From positions 62,001 through 126,000 of the forward strand of contig JAFEMH010001300.1 in NCBI GenBank assembly GCA_022495995.1: a DNA stretch of 64,000 nt. Direction: 5' to 3'. The position numbers and the translations under genes are program-made. This document shows, one piece after another, positions 32,350 through 43,604 of the stretch (position 1 is the first letter of the stretch; the number at the start of each line of letters is the position of its first letter). Below the pieces are notes generated by a model. That model saw only the letters and a list, made by a program, of their open reading frames with translations, ran no database searches and was not told the DNA's origin. This DNA comes from Adenophora triphylla var. japonica (Eukaryota; Streptophyta; Magnoliopsida; Asterales; Campanulaceae).

Positions 32350-33718
32350 TTATTGGTGGGTCAAAATTTCTAGAAATCTTAGGTGTGATAATTTCCTTAG
32401 GAGAGGATCTATTAGATCTTTCTCGCTCCTAGATATTACCGCATTAACATGCTCGTTGGGCCTTTGCGGTTGACCGGAAAAACTCCCTTGTGATCTATGC
32501 GAGGTGCCTGCTTGTTGTGCTTGTTGGTTTTCTAGCATTTTGTTATGATCGACTAAATTATCAAACCTATCGTTCAACGAAGCATTCCCTAAACTCATTA
32601 TTGGTCTTCTCTTGTGCATTCTTATTTTCAACAATAACATCCATAGTAAGATCCAACTTAGACTTAGGGGGAGGGAAAGCATTAGAATTTTTGTTGAAAT
32701 TCTTTTGTTCAAATCTCGATGGTTGTGAAGAAGGTTGTGGGTTTAAAACGTTGTTATTCTTATAGAAAAAATTGGGGTGATTTCTCCACTCGAGATTGTA
32801 TGTGTTTGAATACATACCCCCCTTTTGCCCATAAGAATTGACAAAGTTTACTTGTTCACTAGAAGTAGTGTCAAGTAACTCACAACATTTCGTACTATGT
32901 GAGTTTGACCCTCATAGTTCACAAATAATATTAATGTTGGCCACGGGATTGACATTAAAGTTTTCAAACTTTTTAAGGATCATGTCAACTTTTGAAGAAA
33001 GGAGAGTAACGGCATCAACATTGTACTTACCCGGAGTTCCTTGCGGTTGCTCCCTGTCATTTGACCATTGGTAGAGATTTAAGGCTATGTTATCGATCAA
33101 ATCATATATCTCATCCACTGCTTTGTTCATAAGTGCTCCTCCTGCAGCGACATCTATGGTCTCTCTTGTTTTAAATGTGAGACCATTGTAGAATGTATGG
33201 ACTATCAACCACTTTTCGAGGCCATGATGGGGACACATCCTTAGGAGTTCCTTGTATCGTTCCCAAGCATCATATAGTGACTCGCTCCCCGTTTGACTGA
33301 AATTTGTGATTTTGGTACGAATTTGGGCGATCTTGCTAGGAGGGAAGAAACACCCAAGAAAGGCCTCTTGAACTTGGTCCCATGTCGTTAAGAAATTTTG
33401 GGGGACCGAGTTTAGCCACTGTTTCGCCTTATCCTTCAAAGAGAAAGGAAATATGCACATTCTTATAGCCTCAGATGTAACACCGATAATACGGGTGGTG
33501 TCACAATACTCTAAAGTTTGCACATGGAGGTGAGGATCTTCAAACGCCGAACCGCTGAATTGATTATTCATAACCATGTGTAGTAGTTGCGGCTTTATCT
33601 CAAAGTAGAATGCATCTGCATTTGGTACAAAAATTGGTGATCTACTTTTCGGGGTACTTGGGTTAACAAAGTCCCTTAGGGTTCTTGGTGGTGGTGTTGC
33701 GGGTTCTCATTCCGCCAT
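32350..33718 (-). pseudogene. E1 gag, Athila type, broken by stops
   Basis: Gag forms the virus-like particle. The likely start is ATG at 33718-33716, but the fourth codon in that frame is TGA. The next open stretch, 33577-32912, carries the retrotransposon gag core: KDKAKQWLNSVP, the WDQVQEAFLGCFFP region and YDAWERYKELLRMCPHHG. The frame stops at 32914-32912 inside what would be the CCHC zinc knuckle: C-E-L-stop-G-S-N-S-H-S-T-K-C, so the second Cys codon has become TGA. The piece 32815-32567 has YSNTYNLEWRNHPNF, a hallmark of Athila gag C-termini. Particle formation and RNA binding are both compromised. Confidence 0.85.
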
Positions 33719-33919
33719 TTATTTTTCTAATACTTCTCTTAACCTTCTCAGTCTTTCGTGAAAATTCCTTTCAGATTCCGAATTGAATTTTTCAAGAAAG
33801 ATTTGGGTTATTTTCATAAACTCCGAGGATACCTAAAAAGTATTCAAATACTGATCTTCGAAAGAGATGTTAAACAAAAAGATATATAATAAAGACAAAT
33901 ATCAAAAAGTAAACCGTTG

Positions 33920-33937
33920 TCCCCGGTAACGGCGCCA
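33920..33937 (-). other. E1 primer-binding site
   Basis: On the minus strand it reads TGGCGCCGTTACCGGGGA, starting a few bases after the 5' LTR end. It is one base different from the TGGCGCCGTTGCCGGGGA site common in Athila-type elements (tRNA-Asp type, from memory). A tRNA comparison was not possible here. Confidence 0.75.
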
Positions 33938-33943
33938 AAAACT

Positions 33944-35379
33944 TGTCAAGCCTGAACGAGCGACTTGTTTTAATACCGCAATTACACGGTGTGAATGTAG
34001 TACAGATTAGGAAAATGCGGGTCGAATCCCACGAGGACAACGTTACTATGTGTAATACTTATTTTTAAGTAAATTAAGTAAATAAAATATGATTGTGGGA
34101 GATTTATTGGTTATGAAAATACTAGAAACAAACACAAATTACTCTAACTTAGATTAAACTCTTATAATAAAAATGTTCCCGGGATTGGAAATCGAACAAT
34201 ATACAGTTAACAAATAAATCAAGTTAATTTATAAAAATATAATTCAAGTCATAAATCAAGGATGATACATTATGTTTTTATTACTTCTCACGATCAAGCA
34301 AGTAATACTCGTATTCTCTACTAATCATGGCTTATCTCTCGATGGTCCATACATTAGTAAGAATCCATTAAGTTTATATTAATTCCATGTACTTTCCACT
34401 AAACGATCATCCATAGGCCATTAAACTACTCTCGTGATTAATGGAGCCCAGTTCAATTCATATGGTTCCGTTAATCAAGATTCATCGCTAGATTCTTCTC
34501 TTGATTAGCTAAGATTCATACGAAATATGATCGACTTCATATTTGTAGGCGTGACAAAACGATATAAAAAGAATTGATTATGAAATGGTAAAAGAGACTT
34601 TAAACATGATTAATAAGAATGACTACATTATGCCGAGTTTCCAATCCCAATAAATGGAGAATTACTCACTAGCCATGATTGATGCAAGCATGAAGAAATG
34701 ATAAGATAACATAGAAATATAAATAGGAGTAGAGAAAATTAAGCTTGCAATTGTAGGAAATAAATGCTGAAAATAAAACCTTCAATATTGTATTGCACGT
34801 TCAATCTTCAAAGATTTACAAGAAATCTAAGAACAATTGATAAATCTTGAATAATTATGTATAAATATATTGCTATAGTATTTTACTATGATTTCTAGGT
34901 ATTTTCTCATCTTCTAAACTGATCACAATGGCCTCTTATATAGGCATTTAGGCTAGGGGTCAGATCTTTTCAAAAAGTCTTCAATTGAAAAGGTGTCTTT
35001 TCACAGCAACAATAACTGCACGGCCGTAAGTTATGGATTACACGGCCGTGCAAGTGGTCTTGGAGTAATTCTTTGGCAACAGAGACTTTTGCACGGCCAC
35101 GTCTTATAATCTGAACGATCGTGCAAGTGCTGTTCTGACTTGATGGCTTTTCAAGTTGTCCTTTCTCGCTTTGATCCTTTTCCTTGAAATATGAACACGT
35201 CTCAAGCTTTGTTTATACCAAAATCGTTCCTAAGCCCTGTACAATCACATAAGAATATCAACCAAGCGTAAAATTCGTAATATACAATAAAATAGGCTAA
35301 ATTAGACTAATTGGTACTAAAATTAAGATAAATAATATAATTAAAATGCTATAAATAACTATAAAATAGCCATTTATCA
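33944..35379 (-). repeat. E1 5' LTR, 1436 bp
   Basis: It is complete, from TGTCAAGCC to TTTATCA on the plus strand, and matches the split left LTR along its length with scattered differences. A minus-strand TATATAAG-type TATA box lies near 34936-34942. CACGGCCGTG palindromes (for example 35041-35050) lie upstream of it or close by. Confidence 0.93.
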
Positions 35380-36000
35380 AATTATTTAATATTTTGACAA
35401 AAAAATAGATAGAAAAATTATTTTGAGAGAAAGAAAGTATCATTAATCTTAAAATTACATTTGTTGATTGCGCGTGCACTTCATGGCAAAAAATAAATAA
35501 AATCATGCCATTACTAATTAATACTCGTATGAATCATTGTGTGATAATTCAGATAATGAAAGGACCTATATATAACTAAATAACTTTATTTCTAATGATA
35601 ACTTTATTTCTGATATTCAGTATTAATTTTTAATTTGTATAGTAGATGTAGCCACTTTAAATTTTGTTAAGGATATGTATTAATATATTTATAAGTTAAT
35701 GGATAAGAATAATTTCTCTATCATTAATAACAGTGGGGGACCCAAGGTTTTTTATGAAAAGGGACAAAACTATTTTAATTAATAAAAGGGGCAAAAAAAG
35801 AAAAGAAAATTAGTGTATTTTCTTCACTCGATCGAAGGGGCAAAGTTTGATATATCGCACTAATATAAATATAAAGAGAGTCACTCAATTTAGAAATCGC
35901 GAACATTTAATTTGGACATATTGCTTAAATTCTCCCATCAAGGGAAAAACTCACATCAATAATCAACTTTCTCTATTATACTTTACTTTTTATACTCTTA
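35380..36000. other. AT-rich spacer with the right end of the possible split MITE
   Basis: 35380-35437 ends ATTATTTTGAGAGAAAGAAAG followed by TA and pairs with the Stowaway-like end near 3152. The remainder is AT-rich with no gene recognised. Confidence 0.5.
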
Positions 36001-36231
36001 GGGTCGTTTGATAGCCTTTCTTGGGATAGAATATGATTATTAATTCAATAAGCTTGATATTGATAGATTAAATGCAATCGAAATAATAATTCTAACAATC
36101 CGGATAAGGCCTCTTATCATCTCTTATCCCCTTCATATTTATCCTAAAAAAAGGATGATATTATTAATTCTTGAATTAATAATCTCTTCACTATTAATAC
36201 GGATTAATCTCGTAAGGCTATCAAACGAGCC
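36001..36231. mobile_element. MITE of 231 bp with 18-bp terminal inverted repeats
   Basis: The left end GGGTCGTTTGATAGCCTT and the right end (GGCTCGTTTGATAGCCTT on the other strand) differ at one base. The interior is AT-rich, partly self-complementary and non-coding. No perfect target duplication is seen (TTA on the left, TTG on the right), so the superfamily is uncertain. Confidence 0.75.
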
Positions 36232-36506
36232 TTGAGTGATAGGAAGAATAATGGAACTTATTTTATTTGTTAGACACGTGTCTTTTAAGGATTTTAAGGA
36301 ATGAAAATGACTCCGGTTCATATAATACCCTCCACTCAATTTTGATTTTTTGGGTTGGTTAAACATTATTCTCTCAATAGAAGTATTGCTATTTTAATAA
36401 AGAAATAGCTATATAAGTTTATTATAGTATAATTATATGTATGGGCAAATAAAACACATATTTGAATACTTTGATAATAAATTTTGATATTTATTTATTT
36501 AAAAAT
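36232..36506. other. spacer between MITE and E4, no gene seen
   Basis: AT-rich sequence without coding signal. It ends just before the GAGAG target duplication of E4. Confidence 0.6.
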
Positions 36507-36511
36507 GAGAG

Positions 36512-37422
36512 TGAACGAAATATTCCGTGATGGGCCGAGCCCAACACTTTCCTACGAGCTTGGGGGCCCAATGGGCCCATCAAAGGACCAGATCAAAGCC
36601 TTGGGTCATGGCCTATCCAACACTGGTTGGCAGTCGTCGCCACTGAGCGACCGAGCCCATCCAAGCGACGAGCCATTGTACCATTAAGGAAAGGGTTAAA
36701 CTTCTAGCCCGTCGATACACCAAGAAGAGATCGTCGACAATGGGCTAAGTCCATCTAACGACGAGCCTTCTCTCGGCTCCAACTGTCACTCGTCCGAGCG
36801 TCGCCATTGAACGACTGACTCTCTCTCGTCGAATCATACCTCAAGGAGGCGACCCATCTGGACATACAGCTCCAGGTCGTCTCTTCTATTAAGCTTCCTC
36901 AACAAGCTTGGTTAATTAGCTAATTTGGGATAATGTCAGACCTACTACAGTGCCTTGTTACATGTGCAATCATGCAATCAGTAATAACTACAAAAGGTAC
37001 GCAGGTTGACTTTCCCTTATAAGGCAAGCTGCTTATCAATGTCGAAGGCTGCAGCGGTGTCCTTATATAGACGGACCAATCCCAGCGTGACACGTGTACA
37101 CCTAGAAGACAGAGCTGATCTAACGGTTGGAGACCATCCAATCCAACGGCTCTGGTGAAAACCCTAACATCACTATTCCTACTATAAATAAGAGAGTAAC
37201 AACGTGGACAAAGGTAAGGTTCTACTACACATTCTACGTACCCTCACGCATATCAGATTATCTACACATTTCCAGTCCACCATCTTACTCTCACGCCGGA
37301 GGGGCTTGCCGGAAGACCCCCGGCGCAGTTTCACCCTTGTTTCTTGTGCTGTGCAGATCCAAAGCTAGCTCACTCATTGCTGGACACAAAGAACTGAGCC
37401 CACACGCTTTCCTGCGCGATCA
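36512..37422 (+). repeat. E4 5' LTR, 911 bp
   Basis: It starts TGAACGAAATATTCCGTGAT and ends GCGATCA. The TATA box is TATAAATA at 37183-37190. The sequence matches 47813-48718 with few differences; the 3' copy has TA in place of the opening TG. Confidence 0.93.
37183..37190 (+). promoter_or_regulatory. TATA box of the E4 5' LTR
   Basis: TATAAATA in ACTATAAATAAGAGAG, conserved at 48479-48486 in the 3' LTR. It is about 230 bases before the LTR end, a normal U3/R position. Confidence 0.7.
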
Positions 37423-37424
37423 GA

Positions 37425-37444
37425 TTGGTTCCATTGCCGGGAAC
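37425..37444 (+). other. E4 primer-binding site
   Basis: TTGGTTCCATTGCCGGGAAC begins two bases after the LTR. The same site is used by E5 (62659-62678, minus), which ties the two elements together. The tRNA was not identified. Confidence 0.75.
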
Positions 37445-37492
37445 GTGTTAGTGATCTCCAGTAGAAGGAATACAGCCAGAAGAGTTTGAAAA

Positions 37493-38660
37493 ATGGTGTC
37501 AGATGGTCATACGGCCAGCAAGTCTACAGCAGATGAAGGAGTACCTCCTCAACAAGAAAACCCTAGGCCACCCTCACCACCTAGGAACCCTAACTTAAGG
37601 GTTACCAGGTCGCAGGGAATAGTTGACGGTACAGGCCTTCAAACGGCCAGGAGAAGAGAGAAAGGGCCTGCTGCTGAGCGCCAGAGGAGACCTCCACTGG
37701 AAAGGAGGCTGAGACAACGGCAAGGTATGCGGGGAGGTCCCTCTAACCCTAATCTCGACAGAGCGGCTTTCCTCGTCGAAAGAGCCAGCGCCCTCAAGGA
37801 GTTTTTGCAAATCCAAGATGAGCTCATTCGTATGGCCGCTCCTCAAGCCCCCTGTGCATCCCACCAAACAATCTCGTCGGGAAGGAGGAGAAGAAACCGA
37901 GAGAGAATCTTTGGTCGTCGTGAAGGGACGCATTGGGAATGAGCGTGTTGTACACGGCTCGACTGGGGATCACATTAATGAGAGACGGAGCCAAGGAGCA
38001 CCGTCACAAAGCAACGGCAGCAGTGGGGAAGCAGAGACTCGTAGAGCTTTAGCCGTCGAGAATCCTGAAGCAAATCGAATCAAATTGTCCGTGGTCGTCT
38101 ACAGACTCCGTCATCAAGAAATGAACCAAATGAGAGCCAAAGGGAGAGAACCCGTACACCACCTCGTCATGAGCAGAAATGTCAAGATCTTATAGGCCGT
38201 CTCCCCCTCCTAGCTACGGGGAGCGATCCATCTCACGACGACCCGCTCTCCACCGAGAGGCAAACGGTCTAACACCGTTACCCGGGGCCCTGGCCAAGAT
38301 AGGATTCCCCAAGCCGGCCCAACAGGAGGGTGGATATGAGAGAGTTCTTGAGGCCGAGGCGCCAGTGGAGAGGCGACGAGCAAAAGAAAGAAAACGGACG
38401 GCGACGACTCGATGACGACGGCGGCACTATGAATCCTCTTGCACCTTGGATGTTGGAAACAGGACCCCCAGAACCAGGCTTTAAGCTACCCGAACTTAAA
38501 CCATACGACGGCTCTACCAGCGCCATCGACCACATACAGCACCTTGAGGCACAAATGTACGTAGTGGCAAAAGCTTCGGGCCACGACGACATCGTGTGCA
38601 AGGCTGCTTACGAGCACGCCGGTCGACGCGGCTTTGAGGTGGTTTAGAGGCTTGCCCGAG
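37493..38660 (+). pseudogene. E4 gag, N-terminal half, frameshifted
   Basis: The first frame, 37493-37942 (MVSDGHTAS), is Pro/Arg-rich and polar, typical of Tat gag N-termini. Shifts pass it through 37818-38195 and 38330-38647. The latter reads MNPLAPWMLETGPPEPGFKL, then PYDGSTSAIDHIQHLEAQM, the start of the gag core. The frame stops at 38645-38647 and the core resumes in 38685. The protein cannot be made in one piece. Confidence 0.83.
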
Positions 38661-38684
38661 GGAGTATAGAATCATGGAAGCGAG

Positions 38685-39470
38685 ATGAGAAAGAAGTTTT
38701 TAGGAAGTTTTGCTACGGCGGGAGAGCGTCGTAAGGCTGTCAACGACCTTAGCAACATATCCCCGGAGCCGAAAGCTTCGATGAGCTACTTCAAGAGATT
38801 CAAGAAACTGGTAGATCGAGTTGATGAAGACCTAATAGACAGGGAAATCATAAATTGCTTCAGGCACGGTGTCATTTCCCCCACTCTAGACTACGAGCTT
38901 CAAGTCCACCCGGCCAAGTCCCGCAAAGACCTCTATGCCAAGGCGTACGCCGTCACCGAGGCTGAAGAAAGAAAGTTGCAAAGAGAGGGAAAGGCCATCG
39001 ACGAGGTTGAAGCGACAAAATCCAAAAAGGATAAGGTCGGAGAGAAAGGAAAGAACAAAATGAAGGCAGAAAAAGTCCCGGAGTCGTACACTCCGCTTAC
39101 CGTGTCTAGAGCAGAGATTTTGAGCAACGTTGATTTTGGCCCGGCGCCAAAGATGAATCCCAACGGAAAGGGGAAGAAAAACATGAACAAGTATTACGAA
39201 TATCACAGAGATAAGGGACATGATACCGAGGAATGTTTCAGCTTGAAGAAGATTATTCAAAGATGGATCGACGATGGACGACTTGGGGAATATGTAAGGA
39301 AGGATCGCCAAGTGGCCAACACCCGAGCTGCTAACGACGACCCTCCACAGAGGAATCCAAGAATGGTGTTAGTAATCTCTGAGGAGACGAGCAAGAATCA
39401 GATTAAGAGCGCCATCTACCATCTGAAGAAGGCCCCACATGTCCCAAAATCGAAACCCCAAACGACGTGA
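38685..39470 (+). pseudogene. E4 gag, core and damaged zinc-knuckle region
   Basis: A 261-codon open stretch. It has the end of the gag core (SMSYFKRFKKLVDRV, DREIINCFRHGV, the LYAKAYAVTEAEERKLQ helix) and a Lys-rich linker. The nucleocapsid motif reads KYYEYHRDKGHDTEEC. In related Tat elements the second Tyr is the first Cys of the zinc-binding set, so this copy has lost it. The frame is open, but it is separated from the N-terminal half by a shift and ends before protease. Confidence 0.85.
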
Positions 39471-39568
39471 TAAGTTTCTTTCCTACGAGCTACCGGCCAA
39501 TCCATTAGCTCGTCAACAAACTCTAGTCATACCTCGGCTTCATCGATAGCTGCGAATCAAGAAGAATT

Positions 39569-40396
39569 TTGATCGATACGGGAGCGGCTAAGGACATCTT
39601 GTTTTACAACGTCTACCAGAGAATGGGTCTACCTGATAGCCGTCTAAGTCCTTACTTAGGTCGTCTAGAAGGATTCACCAATCACCGGGTAGATGCGAAA
39701 GGCCAGATCGATCTTCCGGTCGACATCGGGGAACACCCATTAAGAACAATCAAAACAGTAACATTTATTGTAATCGACGTCGTCAGTGACTACCATGCTA
39801 TCCTTGGCCAACCTGGTCAAGCCGCTTTGGGGATCGTCGCCTCAGTGCCCCATCAGCGAGTTAAATTTCCTTCCCGTGCCGGAGTAGGATGCGTGTTGGG
39901 GACGGCCCCAGAATTCCTAGAGCACGTGCTGAAGGCAAAACGGACCATTGAAATTGACGATCCAGATCACATCGTGAAGCTCTCTAAAACTGTCAAGCAA
40001 ACGACGACCTCGTACGCCGGCATCTCGACAATCAAGTGTATAGACGACCCCGAGGTTTTTGTTGAAGTATTCATGGACGACCAAGCTGCAAAGCCACAAC
40101 TTTTGGTCGCCCAAGAATCGGGGGCCGAGCTGGATAAATTGATTGACGACGAGGTACCGAGATTCGACACTGAAGCAAGAAGGAAAATTAAAGAGATCGT
40201 CATTGAATCCATGGACTTTAGGGACAACGCCCACGAGATGAAGCCGGCCGACGAGCTAATTGAGCGGTCATTAACCACGACTATCCGGAAGCGAGAAAAT
40301 CAAGTGGGGTCTCGGTTATGCAGCGAGGAGAGGGAAGAGATAATCTCCTACTCAAACGGAACCTCGATGTTTTTGCTTGGAAGGTGGAAGATATGA
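39569..40396 (+). CDS. E4 aspartic protease region
   Basis: A 275-codon open frame. The active site reads MIDTGAAKDILFY, with the canonical Asp-Thr-Gly. It is followed by GRLEGFTNHRVDAKGQIDLP and the characteristic AILGQPGQAALGIVASVPHQRVKFP block. The C-terminal part links to RT and ends in a shift near 40390. The same order and motifs occur in E5. This is one of the best preserved parts of E4, but the frame is not joined to gag or RT. Confidence 0.9.
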   Translation: MIDTGAAKDILFYNVYQRMGLPDSRLSPYLGRLEGFTNHRVDAKGQIDLPVDIGEHPLRTIKTVTFIVIDVVSDYHAILGQPGQAALGIVASVPHQRVKFPSRAGVGCVLGTAPEFLEHVLKAKRTIEIDDPDHIVKLSKTVKQTTTSYAGISTIKCIDDPEVFVEVFMDDQAAKPQLLVAQESGAELDKLIDDEVPRFDTEARRKIKEIVIESMDFRDNAHEMKPADELIERSLTTTIRKRENQVGSRLCSEEREEIISYSNGTSMFLLGRWKI

Positions 40397-41250
40397 AGGG
40401 GATCGAGAGAAGGACGTGGCGGTTCATAGGCTTGGAGTGAACCCCACCATGAAATTCAAGGAGCAAGGTGTCGAACTTTTTCAACGAGAAAAAGAGATTT
40501 CTATAAAGCAAGAGATCGAGAAGTTCTTGAGAGTGGAATTATTGTGAGCGTTGGGTTCACAACTTGGTAGCTAACGTGGTCCTTGTGAAAAAACCAAATG
40601 GAAAATGGAGGCTCTGTGTCGACTTTACCGATCTAAACTTGGTGTGCCCCAAGGACGGTTACCACTTTGCCCGAGAATTGACAAGCTCGTCGATTACGTG
40701 GCCGGTCACACTACTTTGAGCTTTCTTGATGCTTATTCGGCTACCACCAAATCAAGATGGTGAAGAAGACATTCAAGACGGCCTTCCGGGCCGCAGGGGG
40801 AACTTATTGTTATACGAAGATGCCTTTTGGGCTTAAGAACGCGGGGCCACTTACGAAGGATGGTAAACAAGGTGTTCAAAGACCGGATCGGCGACAACTT
40901 AGGCGTATGTTGATGATATGGTCGTCAAAAGTAGAAAGAGAGAAAGCATGTCGACGACCTCCGGCAAACATTCACCAATCTACGAGCCAATGACATGGTC
41001 CTTAACCCGGCTAAATGCGTTTTCGGAGTCGCGACGGAAAGTTTCTAGGATTCATGCTCTCTCGGCGGGAATTGAAGCCAATCTGAAAAAATTAAGGCTT
41101 TGATAGACATGGCGGAACCTACGAGCATCAAGGAAGTTCGGCGCTTAAATGGACGAGTAGCGGCCTTAGGACGTTTCATTGCCAGAGTCTGCGAGAGAGG
41201 TCGCTTAGTTTTTAAAGCTCTCTCAGAGGTGCGAAAGGATTTCAAATGGA
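40397..41250 (+). pseudogene. E4 reverse transcriptase, heavily frameshifted
   Basis: Pieces in all three frames carry RT motifs: NGKWRLCVDF-like near 40600, GYHQIKMVKKTFKTAFRAAGG (40745-40800) and GTYCYTKMPFGLKNAG. The catalytic YVDD is readable at 40906-40917 in a frame of its own. Several breaks look like loss of one base from a short run: TTCGGCTAC where the family has TCGGGCTAC, and GCGGGGCC where an AGGGGCC is usual. No functional enzyme is possible. Confidence 0.88.
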
Positions 41251-41253
41251 CGG

Positions 41254-41690
41254 ATGAATGGTCTCTCTCGTTCAAATAGTGAAAAGAGTATCTTGGCTCC
41301 CACCACTCCTCCAAAGCCCGTAGCAGGAGAAGACCTTTACGTTTATCTCTCGGCGAGTGATAAGGCCGTCGCCGCCGTATTGGTTAGGGAGGAAGGTGGG
41401 ACCCAGAGACCAGTCTACTACGTCAGTAAGGCTCTATCGGATGTGGAAACTCGTTACTTCAACGCGGAGAAGATCGCTTACGCTCTCGTCATCACAGCCC
41501 GAAAGATACGAGCATACTTCTCTGCTCACCCCATCGTCGTTTATACGGATGCCCCACTGCGCAAGATCTTGCACCGATCACGAAAGCTGCAGTCGTCTTC
41601 TCAGCCGGAGCATTGAGGCGGCGAGTTTGATATTGAATATAGGACGAGAAAGACCCTACAGGCACAATCCTTAGCAGACTTTCTAGTTGA
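41254..41690 (+). pseudogene. E4 RNase H (first domain)
   Basis: Frame 41254-41616 has EDLYVYLSASDKAVAAVLVR, RPVYYVSKALSDVETRYF, NAEKIAYALVITARKIRAYF and HPIVVYTDAPLRKILH, a normal gypsy RNase H. The last part (FDIEYRTRKTLQAQSLADFL) is in another frame after 41620. Confidence 0.88.
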
Positions 41691-41766
41691 GACGTCGTTC
41701 ACCATCGACGACGATCAAAGGCAGCTACAGCAAGCGAGCAAAGGAAAGGAGGTCGTCGAACAGCCC

Positions 41767-42320
41767 GTGGAGTTAGTTTTGCCCGTAGGCTGTTGGAAGA
41801 TCTTTTCAGACGGGTCAGCAACCAGAAATCTGAGCGGAGCAGGGATCGTTCTTGTTGAACCAGAAAGCGGGACAGTTTTTGAAGAAGTGTTGAGGTTCAA
41901 GTTTCAAGCATCTAACAACCAGGCCGAGTACGAAGCGCTCATAGCAGCCATTGAATACGCCAAGTGTTTTGGAGCTACCAAGGTCGCAGCATTTTGTGAT
42001 TCCCAGTTAATAGTGAACCAAGTGCGTGGAGATTATCAGGTCGTCGATTCCACCCTACAGAAGTACCATGCGTTGGTCGGAGAATTAATCCAGGGGTTAG
42101 AATTTTGGGCCATACAAAGAATAGCTCGTGAAAACAACGAACACGCCGACCTGCTCTCAAAGCTGGCTACAGATCAATTCCCAGAGGAGGAGCATGGCCA
42201 TCACCTAGCCTATTTGGAACAACCAGCCTACGAGCGAGTAAAGGTCATGTGCAATGCTGACGGTCCTAGGTGCTGGATAGACGAGCTGAAGGCTTTCATT
42301 GAGAAGGATGAATTACCGAC
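41767..42320 (+). CDS. E4 second RNase H (aRNH), intact domain
   Basis: It occupies the first part of the open frame 41767-42765. It reads WKIFSDGSATRNLSGAGIVL (first Asp), NNQAEYEALIAAIEYAKCFG (Glu), VAAFCDSQLIVNQVRGDY (Asp) and RENNEHADLLSKLAT (last Asp). All four catalytic positions are in place. This archaeal-type RNase H defines the Tat lineage and lies between the first RNase H and integrase, as in E2 and E5. Confidence 0.92.
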
Positions 42321-43604
42321 GGATGAAGTTCTGGCAAGGCAAATCAAGAGAAAGGCCCCCAGATTTACAGTCGTAGAAGGAGAGCTCTACCGACGATCCA
42401 TTACTAGACCATTGTTGAAATGCGTCCACCCGGACAAGGTCGTTCAATTACTTTTCGAGGTACATCAAGGAGAGTACGGGGCCATCACAGGGCCCGCACC
42501 TGGCGATAAGATCATTACCGTGGGGTACTCTTGGCCCCACCTCCGTGAAGATGCCAAACAGTTCGTAAGAAAGTGTGACACACACGGCGTTTCGCCGATC
42601 TCCCCAAGCTGCCGACGACCGAGCAAACCCCTGTCATGGCCGCTTGGCTGTTTGATATGTGGGGTGTTGACACGATTGGGCCTTTTCCACCGACTCAAGG
42701 GAGGAGTCAAGTATGTAATCGTGGCCGTGACTATTTTTCGAAGTGGGTGGAGGCCGAGGCCTTGAACAAAATCACTTGAAAACAACGCCACTAAGCTTCA
42801 TCCATGATTCGATATGGTGTCGCCGGAATACCAAGGGTGATCGTTTCGGACAATGGCTGCGGTTTTCAAGAAAGTTCGAGCAAGAGTTGAACGAGGATGG
42901 GGTCAAACACTCCAAGTCGTCGGTTGCCTATCCCCGAGGCAACGGGCGGCTGAAAGCGGCAAACAAGCTTGTCTTGTATGCGCTTTGTGTAAAAATCTGG
43001 AAGGAAGAGATACAAGATGGTTGGACGGACTACCCTCGGCTCTGCAGGCATCCGCACAACCACCCGGGGGCCTACGGGGGAAACCCCATTCGCTTTGGCT
43101 TACGGCTCAGAAGCCATGGCTCCCGCCGAACTTCAGCTGCCGACGGACCGAGTTGCTCTCTACGACGTCGAAAAGAACATCCATAACCGGCAGGTCGACC
43201 TGGACCTTGCAGACGAACGAAGATTGGACGCCCAATTAAGGATGGAGAATTACAAGAAGAAAACCAAGGCTTATCATGACAAGAAGGTGAAGAGAAGGTT
43301 CTTTAAAGTAGGTGATCATGTGCTCAGGAAGATCGAAGCGACGGGACTCAAGGCCCGCCAAAACAAACTCTCCCCCGGTGGGAAGGACCATACGTTGTCA
43401 CAAGTATGGTCGAGAGAAGGAACCTACCGCCTATCTAAGCCCAACGGTGAACATCTCAAGCATCCATGGCACGCCCAATCATACGATGAAGTATTACTTT
43501 TGATCGTCGTCGTCGATAACATTCGGCGCCCTCGGGGCACCCATTTTGTGGTTCTCAATTTGAATTTTTATTGTCATTTTTGTAAGAAGTTTTTGAGGCT
43601 GTAG
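42321..43604 (+). pseudogene. E4 integrase, frameshifted
   Basis: The zinc domain is in the same frame as aRNH: RRSITRPLLKCVHPDKVVQL, then EVHQGEYGAITGP, where the second His is lost, and FVRKCDTHG. The core starts at a shift near 42640 (WGVDTIGPFPPT in one frame). KYVIVAV and FSKWVEAEA fall in two frames because one base is missing near 42725. The C-terminal part, 43017-43604, has TPFALAYGSEAMAPAELQLP, HDKKVKRRFFKVGDHVLRKI and a GPY-like region. The enzyme is non-functional. Confidence 0.88.

Larger units (their letters stand above)
3347..35379 (-). mobile_element. E1: Athila-like Ty3/gypsy element, gag-protease only, interrupted by E2
   Basis: Two matching LTRs of about 1.44 kb bound the element. 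In element orientation each starts TGATAA and ends CTTGACA. Gag and protease read on the minus strand, so the 5' LTR is the right-hand one (33944-35379). The left LTR is split by E2 at 4031/29290. The primer site, the DLGAS protease and gag motifs such as YSNTYN place it with Athila-type elements. Reverse transcriptase, RNase H and integrase are absent. Without the insert the element is about 6.8 kb. I see no convincing 5-bp target duplication. Confidence 0.9.

Noticed and set aside
36511..37489. Small ORFs near 37127 and 48423 that match each other
   Set aside because: They match because they lie in the two LTR copies of E4.
38886..39311. 141-codon minus-strand ORF opposite E4 gag
   Set aside because: Its hydrophobic appearance comes from reading the complement of Lys/Glu-rich gag sequence.
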